Part shown: in pieces, positions 19,048 through 27,533 of the stretch
How the letters are laid out: the number at the start of each line of letters is the position of its first letter
Numbering within the stretch: position 1 is the stretch's first letter
From: Paenibacillus wynnii
GTDB lineage: Bacteria > Bacillota > Bacilli > Paenibacillales > Paenibacillaceae
DNA: 64,000 nt
Direction: 5' to 3'
Assembly (NCBI RefSeq): GCF_000757885.1
Contig: NZ_JQCR01000003.1
Coordinates: 1,736,001 to 1,800,000 of the forward strand
Position numbers and translations under genes: made by a program
The notes under the pieces: model-generated
What the model saw: only the letters and a program-made list of their open reading frames with translations
Told to the model about the DNA's origin: nothing
Database searches by the model: none

Positions 19048-19953
19048 TCAACCCTTTACAGCACCGATCATAATCCCCTTCACAAAGAAACGCTGGAAGA
19101 ACGGATAGACAATGAGAATCGGCAAAACGACAATCATGGTAACGGTCATTCTCACCGAGGTTGGTGTCTGCATGTTCTGAATACTGGCCGCCATATCCGG
19201 CGAATTGCGAATTAACGCGGCAAGTGAGCTCGATTCATTCAAGTATCGCCATAGTAGAAATTGCAGTGTGAAGTATTTGGTATCCGTCATTAGAAAGGCA
19301 GTATCTATGAAGGAGTTCCACTGATTCACCGCAGAGAAAATCGTAATCGTAGCCAGAATAGGTGTAGTTAGCGGAATAATGATACTCCAGAACACCCGCA
19401 TGTAACCCGCGCCGTCCATGGAGGCTGATTCCTCCAACGAGGGCGGGATCGCCTCCACAAAGGTTTTGACTAGAATGATATTGAAGGGTGTAATAATCGA
19501 TGGCAAAATATATGCAAGATAGTTATTGGTCAGGTGCAGATTATTCATTGTGATATACCAAGGAATCAGTCCTGCGCTGAAATACATAGTGACTACCACG
19601 CTGCGGTACCAGACTTGGCGGCCCCACATTTCTTTCTTAGTAAAAAGATAGCCGAGAAAGGCCGATGCGCCCACAGTAAGCAGTGTCCCAACTACGGTTC
19701 TATAGACGGAGACGAGTGCCGCATGACTAAGGCCGCTTATACTTAAGACTTTGAAGTAATTGTCGAAATGAATATCCCTTGGATAGAATTTGATATAACC
19801 CGCAGCGCTTAAATCATTGGAGCTGATCGTATTGATGAATAGATAATAGAACGGATAAATGCAGGACAGCGTAAATAATCCGAAGAGCAGATAGTTTAGG
19901 CTTTGAAAAAAAACCTCGCCGGGCTTCATTTTTTTATTTTTCAATTGGATCAC
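19048..19953 (-). CDS. Carbohydrate ABC transporter permease (LplC/YtcP-like)
   Basis: A 301-residue inner-membrane permease with six predicted helices. The ATPase-contacting EAA loop is visible as LEESASMDGAGYMRVFWSIIIPLTTP, and the C-terminal KGIMIGAVKG tail is typical of the LplC/YtcP group. It begins 5 bases after the LplB-like stop. The longest frame uses a GTG at 19953, but a TTG at 19944 has GGGGTGAT upstream at better spacing and may be the true start. It pairs with the preceding permease as a heterodimer. No ATPase gene is present, so a shared MsmX-type ATPase encoded elsewhere is expected. Confidence 0.93.
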   Translation of the reverse strand: MIQLKNKKMKPGEVFFQSLNYLLFGLFTLSCIYPFYYLFINTISSNDLSAAGYIKFYPRDIHFDNYFKVLSISGLSHAALVSVYRTVVGTLLTVGASAFLGYLFTKKEMWGRQVWYRSVVVTMYFSAGLIPWYITMNNLHLTNNYLAYILPSIITPFNIILVKTFVEAIPPSLEESASMDGAGYMRVFWSIIIPLTTPILATITIFSAVNQWNSFIDTAFLMTDTKYFTLQFLLWRYLNESSSLAALIRNSPDMAASIQNMQTPTSVRMTVTMIVVLPILIVYPFFQRFFVKGIMIGAVKG

Positions 19954-19958
19954 CCCGC

Positions 19959-20918
19959 TTAAATAATGGACTCGTCACGAACTACCTTGGACAACGTGTT
20001 AGCTGCGAATAGCAGAACTACGCTGACTACCGACTTAAGCATACTGACGGCTGTAGCGAACGGGAAATTGTTGGCGAATGCGATATTGTACACGTATAGG
20101 TCCAGTACTTCTATCGAATCTTTATTCATGGCATTTTGAAAAGCAAAATATTGCTCCATTCCGTTGTTAACCAAGTTGCCGATCGAGAGGAGCAGCAGTA
20201 CAAAGAATGTGGGAATAATACCGGGAACCGTGATGTGCCAGATTTTACGGAATCGGCTCGCCCCATCCACCTCAGCAGCCTCATATAATTCCTGATCGAT
20301 CCCGGCGATTGCCGCAAGATATAGAATTGCTCCCCATCCTAGTGACTTCCACCAGTACCAAGCAATCATCGTTACCCAAATGTTAGAGTTCGAGGCAAGG
20401 AAATTAAAGTCTTCACCCACCAATCCAAACTGGACAAGAATATGACTGATGACGCCGTTATCTACAGAAAATAAGGAGAACGCGAGTGCATACACCAGAA
20501 TCCAACTGATAAAGTTCGGAATGGTAGTTAATGTCTGGACAAGCTTTCGATACCATCCTGCTTTGACTTCAGACAGTAATATGGCAAAGATGACCGGAAA
20601 AACCGAGGTAATTAAGCCCAGTGAGCTCATCGCTAACGTGTTTTTCAGAACACGCATGACCTCCGCCGTTTGAGTTGGATTGGAAACCATGGTCCGGAAC
20701 CATTTCAACCCTACATAAGGGGTGTCCGACAACGGAATACCGGGGATAAAATCATAGAAAGCATAAATCCATCCGCTAATCGGCAAATAATAAAATATAA
20801 AAGTTACAATAAGAAACGGAAGTGCCATGAAAAACAACTTATATTTGTTCTGCATCTTCCTGCGCGGCCGCTTAACCGGCTGTACCTTACGAATAAGCTC
20901 ACCCGTTGTTACCCCCAT
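19959..20918 (-). CDS. Carbohydrate ABC transporter permease (LplB/YtcO-like)
   Basis: A 319-residue permease with six helices and the EAA loop LYEAAEVDGASRFRKIWHITVPG. The N-terminal basic segment followed by FMALPFLIVTFIFYYLPISGW is characteristic of LplB-like permeases. An AGGAG site precedes the ATG. It is the first gene of the uptake operon (LplB, LplC, binding protein), with a cre-like site 26 bases upstream of its start, consistent with catabolite repression. Confidence 0.93.
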   Translation of the reverse strand: MGVTTGELIRKVQPVKRPRRKMQNKYKLFFMALPFLIVTFIFYYLPISGWIYAFYDFIPGIPLSDTPYVGLKWFRTMVSNPTQTAEVMRVLKNTLAMSSLGLITSVFPVIFAILLSEVKAGWYRKLVQTLTTIPNFISWILVYALAFSLFSVDNGVISHILVQFGLVGEDFNFLASNSNIWVTMIAWYWWKSLGWGAILYLAAIAGIDQELYEAAEVDGASRFRKIWHITVPGIIPTFFVLLLLSIGNLVNNGMEQYFAFQNAMNKDSIEVLDLYVYNIAFANNFPFATAVSMLKSVVSVVLLFAANTLSKVVRDESII

Positions 20919-20943
20919 AGCGGAATCTCCTATACCCAGATTT

Positions 20944-20957
20944 TGTTTACGCTTTCA
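20944..20957 (-). promoter_or_regulatory. cre-like (CcpA) site upstream of the Lpl-type operon
   Basis: On the minus strand the site reads TGAAAGCGTAAACA, matching 13 of 14 positions of the catabolite-responsive consensus TGWAANCGNTNWCA. It lies just upstream of the first permease gene. CcpA repression would fit a sugar importer. Confidence 0.65.
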
Positions 20958-21131
20958 TCCTATCAGCTTCTAAACCCTGGGGGTGAGTGACAGACGGACT
21001 CCCTTAAGGGAGGATCGTACGATTCTTGTGAACCATTTTCACAGGAGAAATGACCGTTTTCAACTAAATCCTGACATACTCTTGTCTAGTTAGTTATGAT
21101 AATCTTAGTGATATTAGAGGAGGTTGATCCT

Positions 21132-21761
21132 ATGAAATACGAATGGAAGAAGCAAGATAAACACCTGTACCAGCCTAAAAATAAACCGGAGATCCTAACG
21201 ATACCAAGTTACAATTACTTCATGGTAAGCGGCAAAGGCAATCCTAACCATGAGGCTTATGCTGAAGCCATCGGTGTCCTTTACTCCCTATCTTATGGTG
21301 TAAAAATGATGCCAAAAAGCGGAAAGGTGCCAGACGGATATTATGAGTACTCCATCTTTCCATTGGAAGGGGTCTGGGATTTAAGTGAGGAAGGAAAAAG
21401 AAAAACAGCCCTCGATAAAGACGAGCTGCTGTACACCATTATGATTAGACAACCTGATTTTGTGACTTCCGAGCTGGCGGATGAGGTGATTGAGATAGTG
21501 AAACGCAAGAAGCCTCACCCCCTGTTAGAGAAGGCAAGCTTCAGCAGTCTAGAGGAAGGTCTTTGCATACAAATGCTGCATCTCGGCCATTACGATGAGG
21601 AGCCGCACAGTTTCGCTATAATGGAGCAATATTGTACGGACAACGGTCTACAAAGAACTTTTCACACTCACAAGGAGATCTATCTTAACGATGCTCGTAA
21701 AACCCATCCGGATAAGCTAAAGACTGTTCTTCGATTTAAGGCTCACTTATTGACTAGTTAA
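21132..21761 (+). CDS. GyrI-like small-molecule-binding domain protein
   Basis: A 209-residue cytosolic protein of the GyrI-like (SOUL/AraC effector-binding related) family. The N-terminal YEWKKQDKHLYQPKNKPEILTIPSYNYFMVSGKGNPN and GALYSLSY-type segments are typical of stand-alone members. Such domains bind hydrophobic small molecules; some hydrolyse electrophilic compounds. No DNA-binding domain is fused. The ATG at 21132 follows GAGGAGG by 7 bases, so the extra residues of the longer frame are not coding. It is monocistronic between two minus-strand loci. Confidence 0.85.
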   Translation: MKYEWKKQDKHLYQPKNKPEILTIPSYNYFMVSGKGNPNHEAYAEAIGVLYSLSYGVKMMPKSGKVPDGYYEYSIFPLEGVWDLSEEGKRKTALDKDELLYTIMIRQPDFVTSELADEVIEIVKRKKPHPLLEKASFSSLEEGLCIQMLHLGHYDEEPHSFAIMEQYCTDNGLQRTFHTHKEIYLNDARKTHPDKLKTVLRFKAHLLTS

Positions 21762-21865
21762 TCACTCTACTAACAGGAGTTTGTGCTATAACTAACAATC
21801 GTGCTATTCATGGAAGACTTTCAGTATTCCTAGTAGTAATCCTTCGCTTACCTTAGCGCCTTTGT

Positions 21866-22330
21866 TTAATGTTTAGTGAAATATTCTTTCACTGTGGAAT
21901 ACGCTAACTTAGGTCTGCGGTATCTATCCACCACACCCTTGCTGTTCTGCGTTCCAGCCCGAGCCAATAGCCAGCCATTCCCTTCGGTTACCCGGCAATC
22001 GCAGAATTGCCATACGAACATTCCGGATATTAAAGTTGAGGAGGTATAAGCCTGCAGATTGCGTTCCAGAATATCACATTGGCGCTCTTCAGTACCTTTG
22101 ACTCGACTCGGGTCGCGTAAGCCATAATATCCGTCGGCTCCGAACTCACTCATGATCATCGGTTTGCCTGAACCCCCTGCAGCATCTGCCCACTGCCTTG
22201 CCAGCTGCATTAGCTCACCCGGATCTTCATCCCCGTACCAAAGCGGATAAAGATTAAAGGACACGATATCAGCAAGCTCAAAACACAACTCCCTGTCTCG
22301 TTTATCCGAGGCAAAGGTAAGGAGTCTGGA
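21866..22330 (-). pseudogene. Glycoside hydrolase family 2 remnant (C-terminal third)
   Basis: The frame matches the C-terminal TIM-barrel end of GH2 enzymes of the beta-glucuronidase type: LTFASDKRDRELCFELADIVSFNLYPLWYG, KPMIMSEFGADGYYG (the Glu in SEFGA is the expected nucleophile), GMFVWQFCDCR and a final RRPKLAYSTVKEYF. The similarity runs past the only available start (TTG at 22288) up to about 22330, where a stop codon and unrelated sequence break it. The N-terminal sandwich and jelly-roll domains and the acid/base glutamate are missing, so it cannot be a working enzyme. Confidence 0.82.
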
Positions 22331-22439
22331 AGACTATCGAATAGCCGAAGCATAGTAAGACCTCCAAGTATATTAATGGTAGAATCCATCTATCTCCAAG
22401 TTTACTACCCATCCGAACACTCATGCAACGTGAGAAAAA

Positions 22440-22478
22440 ACCAAAAAAAGACCGGAAGAGCGAATGGCTCTCCCAGTC
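22440..22478 (-). terminator. Terminator of the secreted glycan-active protein gene
   Basis: On the minus strand GACTGGGAGAGC pairs with GCTCTTCCGGTC (two G-U pairs), followed by TTTTTTT. It lies about 12 bases after the stop codon. Confidence 0.88.
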
Positions 22479-22489
22479 GTAAGTCCCGC

Positions 22490-24325
22490 CTATTGTACAT
22501 ACGTATAATGTGGAGAATCGTATTGCGGACCGGATTTCTCATAGGTGAACCAATATTCAATACTGCTGCCCGCACTAAGACCGCTTACCGCCTGCTTCCA
22601 AGTTCCCGAGGTGTTGGTCATCCGGTAATTTAGTTGAGCGCCGCCGTTTATTTTGTAATGGACGTCTACATAAAGAGCTGCGGTAACCGGCTTGATATAA
22701 ATGCTTGCTTCTGTTGCCGAAACTTTGGTTACACCAGCCGTAAAGTCAGCCGTAACATGATCTCCCCCACCTCCAGAAGTATTAGTTGTAACTGTAACCG
22801 CATTACTGGCAGTGGAAAGATTTCCTGCCGCGTCCGTAGCCTTCACTGTGAATGTATAAGCTGTGCCCGCTGTAAGTCCACTTATTGTAGCAGATGTCCC
22901 CGTAACTGAAACCTGAGTAGCCCCACGGTATACGTTATAGCCTGTAACACCTGTATTATCTGTGGAAGGCGACCAGCTCAGGCTGACTGCTGTATCCGTC
23001 TTGCTTGTAACGGCAAGATTAGCCGGTGCAGTAGGCGCTGTCGTGTCTCCCGGATTGCTGCCGCCGCTTAAATATTGTCCCGTGAATGGGTTAAACCGAT
23101 GTAGAGACATAATAAGCCAGCCTGTGCTGGAAACGCAATTTTGCTGTGCCATGACCCAGTAGCTATTGCTGGTTCCTTTCAGTGAATATGGAATTCCACC
23201 AAGGGAAGGTCCGCTTGTACCTTGTTTTTTAATAATTTCAGTGTTGATCGCATCCGCTTTTGCCAAATTACCCTGCATATAATAAGCAAGAGACATAAAT
23301 GCACTTCCCTCGAACCACACATCAGCACCAGTGTTACCGATCTGATTGCCGTTATCGTCATAGGCTGGCAGAACCTGATCCGTCCAGTCAAAATCATATC
23401 CGGTAAGTGTGTTGCCGGCATCATTATAGGTTAAGGTCTGCTTATAACGAGGATTTGCCAACGTACCGGGATTACCGGCAGCGTTTTCTACATAAGCCAA
23501 GCTGGCTCCATAATTGCGAGTTCCTGTCAAACCTAGAGCCAATACTCCCCATGGATTTACATCCAGCGGAATTTTAGGATCAATTAGATTGGTATCATTT
23601 TTCCAGCCGCCCTTAAAGCGTTTGGCACTATCATCCCATACATAATTATCAAGGAAGCTTTTAACTCCTGTGGCCGCCCCATTGTAAGCTGTTGCCTTCG
23701 AGGCATCCACAGAAGCGAAATATTGCAGTACCCGGTAGATATCGATATTGTGCTCAGTGGAGCTCCAAGGCTCATCCGAGTTACTCCATCCGCTCCAGCC
23801 CCCGGCAATGCCGCCATTTGCTTTCTTATACATTAGACTCCAATCCAGCGCCTTCAGAGCCATCGGACGATAACGTGTGTCGTTGTATTGCTTCTCATAA
23901 GCCATGGCCGCCATGGCCATCCAGACTACAGGTCCGACATGCTTGCGAATTTCCTCACCGGAGCCGTTGTTCCACCAATAGGAATTCAGCCAAAACCCTG
24001 ACGGGTCCTGAATGTCCCGCATTTTGTTCATTACCTTTTCTGCTCTTGCGCGCTCACCTTTGATCATGAAGGCAATGGCAGCGACCGCTTGATCATACGT
24101 ATATACAATCTGTTTGGGATTATTAGGCCCCCAGAAATCCTCAAAACTATCAACCAACCCGTCAAAAGCATACCCTGCCGTTGCATCCTGCTGTGCCTTC
24201 AGCCAAATTAACGCCCGATTCGATGCGTCACTCGCAGCATCTGCTTGGGCTAGTCCCGAAACAGGAATCGTTACACCCAGAACAATAAACATGCTTAATA
24301 AGATGTGAATGAACCTTCTTTTCAT
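22490..24325 (-). CDS. Secreted six-hairpin glycosidase-like protein with FN3 and C-terminal CBM
   Basis: A 611-residue secreted protein. Signal peptide (about 1-28, ending SGLAQADA); an all-helical domain to about residue 420 with repeated aromatic motifs (GYAFDGLVDSFEDFW, YDQAVAAIAFM, WSSTEHNIDIYRVL) that suggest an alpha/alpha-barrel like six-hairpin glycosidases; a fibronectin type III domain (about 430-515, TAPTAPANLAVTSKT to ATDAAGNLSTASN); a Gly-rich linker; and a C-terminal domain of about 90 residues resembling the beta-1,3-glucan-binding CBM56 found in Paenibacillus glucanases. The ATG at 24325 has GGGAGGG upstream, so the longer frame to 24478 is rejected. The reaction is not assigned. 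Confidence 0.75.
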   Translation of the reverse strand: MKRRFIHILLSMFIVLGVTIPVSGLAQADAASDASNRALIWLKAQQDATAGYAFDGLVDSFEDFWGPNNPKQIVYTYDQAVAAIAFMIKGERARAEKVMNKMRDIQDPSGFWLNSYWWNNGSGEEIRKHVGPVVWMAMAAMAYEKQYNDTRYRPMALKALDWSLMYKKANGGIAGGWSGWSNSDEPWSSTEHNIDIYRVLQYFASVDASKATAYNGAATGVKSFLDNYVWDDSAKRFKGGWKNDTNLIDPKIPLDVNPWGVLALGLTGTRNYGASLAYVENAAGNPGTLANPRYKQTLTYNDAGNTLTGYDFDWTDQVLPAYDDNGNQIGNTGADVWFEGSAFMSLAYYMQGNLAKADAINTEIIKKQGTSGPSLGGIPYSLKGTSNSYWVMAQQNCVSSTGWLIMSLHRFNPFTGQYLSGGSNPGDTTAPTAPANLAVTSKTDTAVSLSWSPSTDNTGVTGYNVYRGATQVSVTGTSATISGLTAGTAYTFTVKATDAAGNLSTASNAVTVTTNTSGGGGDHVTADFTAGVTKVSATEASIYIKPVTAALYVDVHYKINGGAQLNYRMTNTSGTWKQAVSGLSAGSSIEYWFTYEKSGPQYDSPHYTYVQ

Positions 24326-24387
24326 ACCTTTCCCTCCCGTAGAGTAATGATAGATAAGACCGATTAATCCCAGAATAGCTAAACCCA

Positions 24388-24401
24388 CTAAAGCGCTTTC
24401 A
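24388..24401 (-). promoter_or_regulatory. Possible cre site upstream of the secreted glycan-active protein
   Basis: TGAAAGCGCTTTAG on the minus strand has the perfect inner palindrome AAAGCGCTTT of catabolite-responsive elements and matches 12 of 14 consensus positions. It lies 62 bases upstream of the start codon, where CcpA could act. Confidence 0.45.
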
Positions 24402-24587
24402 CATTGTGTCGATGCAGCTTTTTTAATTCCATACCATGGTATTATCTTCATTTTGATCTCCATCTTTACGCCAGTCAACCCATTTTAAGTTAAAAAGAAC
24501 GAAATAAGGCGAAATGCCCATTTATTGCTTTGCGAAAACCAAACGAAAGACCTCCTATGGTTTGGATTTGCGTATATATGAATGATT

Positions 24588-24631
24588 TAAAAAAAGAGTA
24601 GACAGCCCCTCTTACGGGTACTAGTCTACTC
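24588..24631 (-). terminator. Terminator of rplY/ctc
   Basis: GAGTAGAC pairs with GTCTACTC around a 20-base loop and, on the minus strand, is followed by TTTTTTTAA. It lies about 45 bases after the L25 stop codon. Confidence 0.85.
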
Positions 24632-24674
24632 CTGAACGTTCAGTTATCGAAATACGTGTTTAGTATTTAACTTA

Positions 24675-25280
24675 CTATTTGTCTTCACCGGAGGCGTTAG
24701 CAGCTGCCGGCTCGGCAGCAGTCTCACCCTCTGCAGGCTCTTCATGAGCCGGAGGTGCAATTCTAAGAACAAGTGTGTCTTCAGGGGTCAATACTTCCCA
24801 GCCTTTATGCGTTGGAAGGTCGGAAACCAGCAGTTGATCACCAATGTCCAATCCGCTGATATCAACATCAAAGGATGCCGTCAGATTATCAGGGAGAGTA
24901 CGAATATCCAACTCATACAATTCTACTTGCTGAGTACCTCCGTTCTTCACACCTACAGGTTCGCCGGTAAAATGGAACGCTACCTTTGTAACCAGCTCCG
25001 CCTTCATATCGATCTGTTGAAAATCAATATGCAGTAGCTGCTTGGATATCGGCTGGCGTTGTACCTCCTGGATGACTACATTCTTGGAACCGGACCCCGG
25101 AAACTCTACTTTGAGAATCGCCCGTGGGTTCTTTCCTAGTATTTCATTGATGGTCTTTGCGTCCGCTGTAAAGGATTGACTATCTGAACCTGCACCGTAA
25201 ATAACGACCGGTACAAAGCCTTTTTTCCGTTGTGAAGAAGATGATCCAGATCTTTCTGTCAAACGTACTGTTGTATTCAT
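24675..25280 (-). CDS. rplY: 50S ribosomal protein L25 / general stress protein Ctc
   Basis: A 201-residue protein with an N-terminal L25 5S-rRNA-binding domain (about 1-92, beginning MNTTVRLTERSGSSSS) and the C-terminal beta domain (about 95-185) of the long Ctc/TL5 form, ending in an Ala/Glu-rich tail. It binds 5S rRNA in the large subunit; in B. subtilis ctc is a classic stress gene. The ATG at 25280 has AGGAGG upstream, so the 35-residue extension of the open frame is not used. A sigma-B-like promoter lies about 90 bases upstream. The gene is monocistronic here. Confidence 0.94.
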   Translation of the reverse strand: MNTTVRLTERSGSSSSQRKKGFVPVVIYGAGSDSQSFTADAKTINEILGKNPRAILKVEFPGSGSKNVVIQEVQRQPISKQLLHIDFQQIDMKAELVTKVAFHFTGEPVGVKNGGTQQVELYELDIRTLPDNLTASFDVDISGLDIGDQLLVSDLPTHKGWEVLTPEDTLVLRIAPPAHEEPAEGETAAEPAAANASGEDK

Positions 25281-25365
25281 GAAATTTCCTCCTAAGTAAT
25301 ATTTAATTGGAATCCATATTAGCAAAAATATGAATTTTAAAATAAACGGATATCTGATTATCAAA

Positions 25366-25391
25366 TTACCCCTATTTCGACCCAATTAAAC
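25366..25391 (-). promoter_or_regulatory. Sigma-B-like promoter of rplY/ctc
   Basis: On the minus strand GTTTAA, a 14-base spacer, then GGGTAA. The general stress sigma-B consensus is GTTTAA, 12-14 bases, GGGTAT, so 11 of 12 box positions match. The B. subtilis ctc promoter is the textbook example of this class. Predicted transcription starts about 75 bases before the ATG. Confidence 0.65.
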
Positions 25392-25495
25392 GTTAATTGA
25401 ATTAACAATAAAATAGATGCCTACTTGCCTCTCCTCGCTTTTTGCAAATCAGGGTAGTAAAATAAAGGTAATAATAACGGCGGGAGTGATGAAAC

Positions 25496-25777
25496 ATGGT
25501 TCAAATTCAAAGTGAGAAAGATCGTTTTTGGGTGGCTGGAGAAGAGAAAGTTCTCGCGGAAATCACATACAAACACCAGGGGGATTCTAGAATTCTTGTA
25601 ATTGAACATACCCGTGTCTCAGAAGAGCTTCGCGGACAGGGTACCGGTGAAGAACTGGTTAAGGCTGTAGTAGACAAGGCTCGAAATGAAGGATTGAAGA
25701 TTGTTCCGGTTTGTTCCTATGCGGCTCATCAATTCAAGAAACATCCAGAATACCAAGACGTGCTTAGTAATGAATGA
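25496..25777 (+). CDS. Small GNAT-fold N-acetyltransferase (YjdJ-like)
   Basis: A 93-residue protein of the short Gcn5-related acetyltransferase group. The acetyl-CoA-binding stretch is visible as RVSEELRGQGTGEELVKAVVDKARNEG (Q/R-x-x-G-x-G/A), followed by the family pattern KIVPVCSYAAHQFKKHPEY, which includes the conserved Cys and His/Tyr. Substrates of this compact group are mostly unknown. GGGAG lies ahead of the ATG. The next gene, 50 bases downstream, also encodes GNAT domains; cotranscription is likely. Confidence 0.88.
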   Translation: MVQIQSEKDRFWVAGEEKVLAEITYKHQGDSRILVIEHTRVSEELRGQGTGEELVKAVVDKARNEGLKIVPVCSYAAHQFKKHPEYQDVLSNE

Positions 25778-25827
25778 CCGCCAGAAGCAATTAATTAAAT
25801 GACGACAACAGCTTGGGAGGAAAAAGT

Positions 25828-26679
25828 TTGACAACAACCGATACTTTAAAAGAGGTGGAAGAGCTACAGCGCCGCTGCGAGCAATTCGACGGAATATCGC
25901 TAAAACTAAATTGGGACATGATGCGTCAACCCCCGTCTTCAGAGGGTGCAGAATGGCTGGTAACTTATGAGGACGAATTGCTGGTCGGCTTTTTAGGAAT
26001 GTACAACATCGGTGGAGAGATGGAAGTATGCGGAATGGTACGTCCGGGTTATCGCCGGAGAGGTATCTTCACCACTCTATGGAAGCGGGCGCGTAGTATC
26101 ATTACCGGGGGAAATGTTTCAAAACTGCTACTGAATGCCCCAGCAGCTTCTTCAACAGCGAAGCCGTTCCTAAGCACTCTTCCACTCTCCTTTAATCATT
26201 CAGAATATCAAATGAAATGGGACGGGGCTTCGGCTCACTTAGCCTCATCAGAAGCTAGTTCCGCCACAGCTGCAGTAATCCTGCGGCCTGCGAGCGATAA
26301 TGAAGCCCATATCCTTGTGGATCTGGACTGCGGAGGATTCAATATGACGAAGGAGGAGGCCTCCAAAGTCTACGAACTTCAGAAGCAGGAAGATTTGCAG
26401 GAGCATATTATTATTGAGCTGGATGGACAACCTGCCGGTAAAATGCGCCTGTGGACAGAGGATAACGAAACCTGGATTTACGGGTTTACGGTCTACAAGA
26501 AATTGCGCGGGCTCGGCATTGGACGCAGTGCTCTGTTGCAGACCATCGAGCGTGAGCGCCGCAATTATAATGGAGTAAATCTTGAAGTAGCGCTGGATAA
26601 TCCCAATGCCCTGAAGCTATATGAGAGCTGCGGTTTTGTCATTTTGAACAAGCAGGATTATTACCTGTATATTGGCTGA
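25828..26679 (+). CDS. Tandem GNAT N-acetyltransferase
   Basis: A 283-residue protein with two GNAT-like halves. The N-terminal one (about 10-135) has VRPGYRRRGIFTTLWKRARS, and the C-terminal one (about 150-283) has VYKKLRGLGIGRSALLQTIERER followed by LEVALDNPNALKLYESCGF, a textbook GNAT end. The second half looks catalytic; the first may be a degenerate partner. The start is TTG at 25828 with GGGAGG 7 bases upstream. It follows the small GNAT gene and ends at a bidirectional terminator. The substrate is unknown. Confidence 0.88.
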   Translation: MTTTDTLKEVEELQRRCEQFDGISLKLNWDMMRQPPSSEGAEWLVTYEDELLVGFLGMYNIGGEMEVCGMVRPGYRRRGIFTTLWKRARSIITGGNVSKLLLNAPAASSTAKPFLSTLPLSFNHSEYQMKWDGASAHLASSEASSATAAVILRPASDNEAHILVDLDCGGFNMTKEEASKVYELQKQEDLQEHIIIELDGQPAGKMRLWTEDNETWIYGFTVYKKLRGLGIGRSALLQTIERERRNYNGVNLEVALDNPNALKLYESCGFVILNKQDYYLYIG

Positions 26680-26697
26680 TTAATGAATAGAACAAAT

Positions 26698-26740
26698 AAA
26701 ACCTTAACGCTAGCTTATAACGCCAGCGTTAAGGTTTATT
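26698..26740. terminator. Bidirectional terminator between convergent genes
   Basis: AAACCTTAACGCT pairs perfectly with AGCGTTAAGGTTT (13 bp) around a 14-base loop, with A/T-rich runs on both sides. It can serve both the GNAT gene (plus) and the gene ending at 26752 (minus). Confidence 0.88.
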
Positions 26741-26751
26741 TACATCAACCT

Positions 26752-27531
26752 TTACATCAATCCAAATCTCCCATACGCATCCTCATTCTTCTCGCTTTTA
26801 CGGCCGCTACATGTTAAAGCACAGTTAGAAACTTCGTCCAGTTCCAAAAACACAGACAGTAATCGAACATAATCTAAGGATTTCGCAAGCTCTATGGAGT
26901 TACCATCAAAGGTGTGTCTTCGTCCATCCATCAGAGAATAGATCTCCACCTGCTCGGGAGGCTCTCCGTAAGCATAATGGCAAAAGACATTAACCATATG
27001 AAAAAATCCGGAAATCACTTCTTCATCTGCCGTAACCATGAACTTTTGAACATGAAGACTGCGGCCTCTGAGTTGGGATTTCCAGGCCAGCTGAAATATA
27101 ATAGACAGCTCTATCTTAAGCTCCGGTACGAGTACAAACCATTGTTCATACAATTTTACAGGAATATCCTGCAAATGATTGATAGAAGCGATTCGCATCA
27201 GCTCATCGGCTATTCTTGTCTTGATATCCCAGTAATTCATTAAGGAAGAAAAGGATGCTCCCTTGGGAGGCCATCGGCGTTCCAGTAGAAACTGAATCGG
27301 TGTTTCTCTGCGAACATCCGGGTGCAGACTATAAAAATCGTTCAATGTGTGCCCCACTGCATACTGGACCTGTTGGCGCCAGCGAGGAAGCCCTGTGGCA
27401 GAAGGGCTCCTTCCTGAAAAATAGGTTCGATCCAGCAGGATATGCTCCACCCGATAATCGTGAAGTCTTCTATACCCTTCTGTTGGTGAAGTACCATTTC
27501 GAGCCGAATAAGGTTCCACGGGGCCGCCCAT
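26752..27531 (-). CDS. Hypothetical protein
   Basis: A 259-residue protein I do not recognise. It has no signal peptide or membrane segment, is rich in aromatic and Leu residues, and shows no catalytic motif I can name. Notable segments are RRWPPKGASFSSLMNYWDIKTRIADELMR in the middle and DGRRHTFDGNSIELAKSLDYVRLLSVFLELDE near the end. The ATG at 27531 lies 2 bases after the flavodoxin stop and is chosen over a TTG at 27585 that would overlap flavodoxin by 52 bases. It is probably cotranscribed with the Fur-controlled flavodoxin gene, so an iron-limitation role is possible but unproven. Confidence 0.75.
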   Translation of the reverse strand: MGGPVEPYSARNGTSPTEGYRRLHDYRVEHILLDRTYFSGRSPSATGLPRWRQQVQYAVGHTLNDFYSLHPDVRRETPIQFLLERRWPPKGASFSSLMNYWDIKTRIADELMRIASINHLQDIPVKLYEQWFVLVPELKIELSIIFQLAWKSQLRGRSLHVQKFMVTADEEVISGFFHMVNVFCHYAYGEPPEQVEIYSLMDGRRHTFDGNSIELAKSLDYVRLLSVFLELDEVSNCALTCSGRKSEKNEDAYGRFGLM

Positions 27532-27533
27532 AT

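Noticed and set aside
24326-24478. N-terminal extension of the secreted protein (51 codons)
   Set aside because: A signal peptide and GGGAGGG ribosome site mark the ATG at 24325; the extension overlaps a cre-like site.
25281-25385. 35-residue N-terminal extension of L25/Ctc
   Set aside because: It spans the sigma-B-like promoter and 5' leader, and AGGAGG clearly precedes the ATG at 25280.
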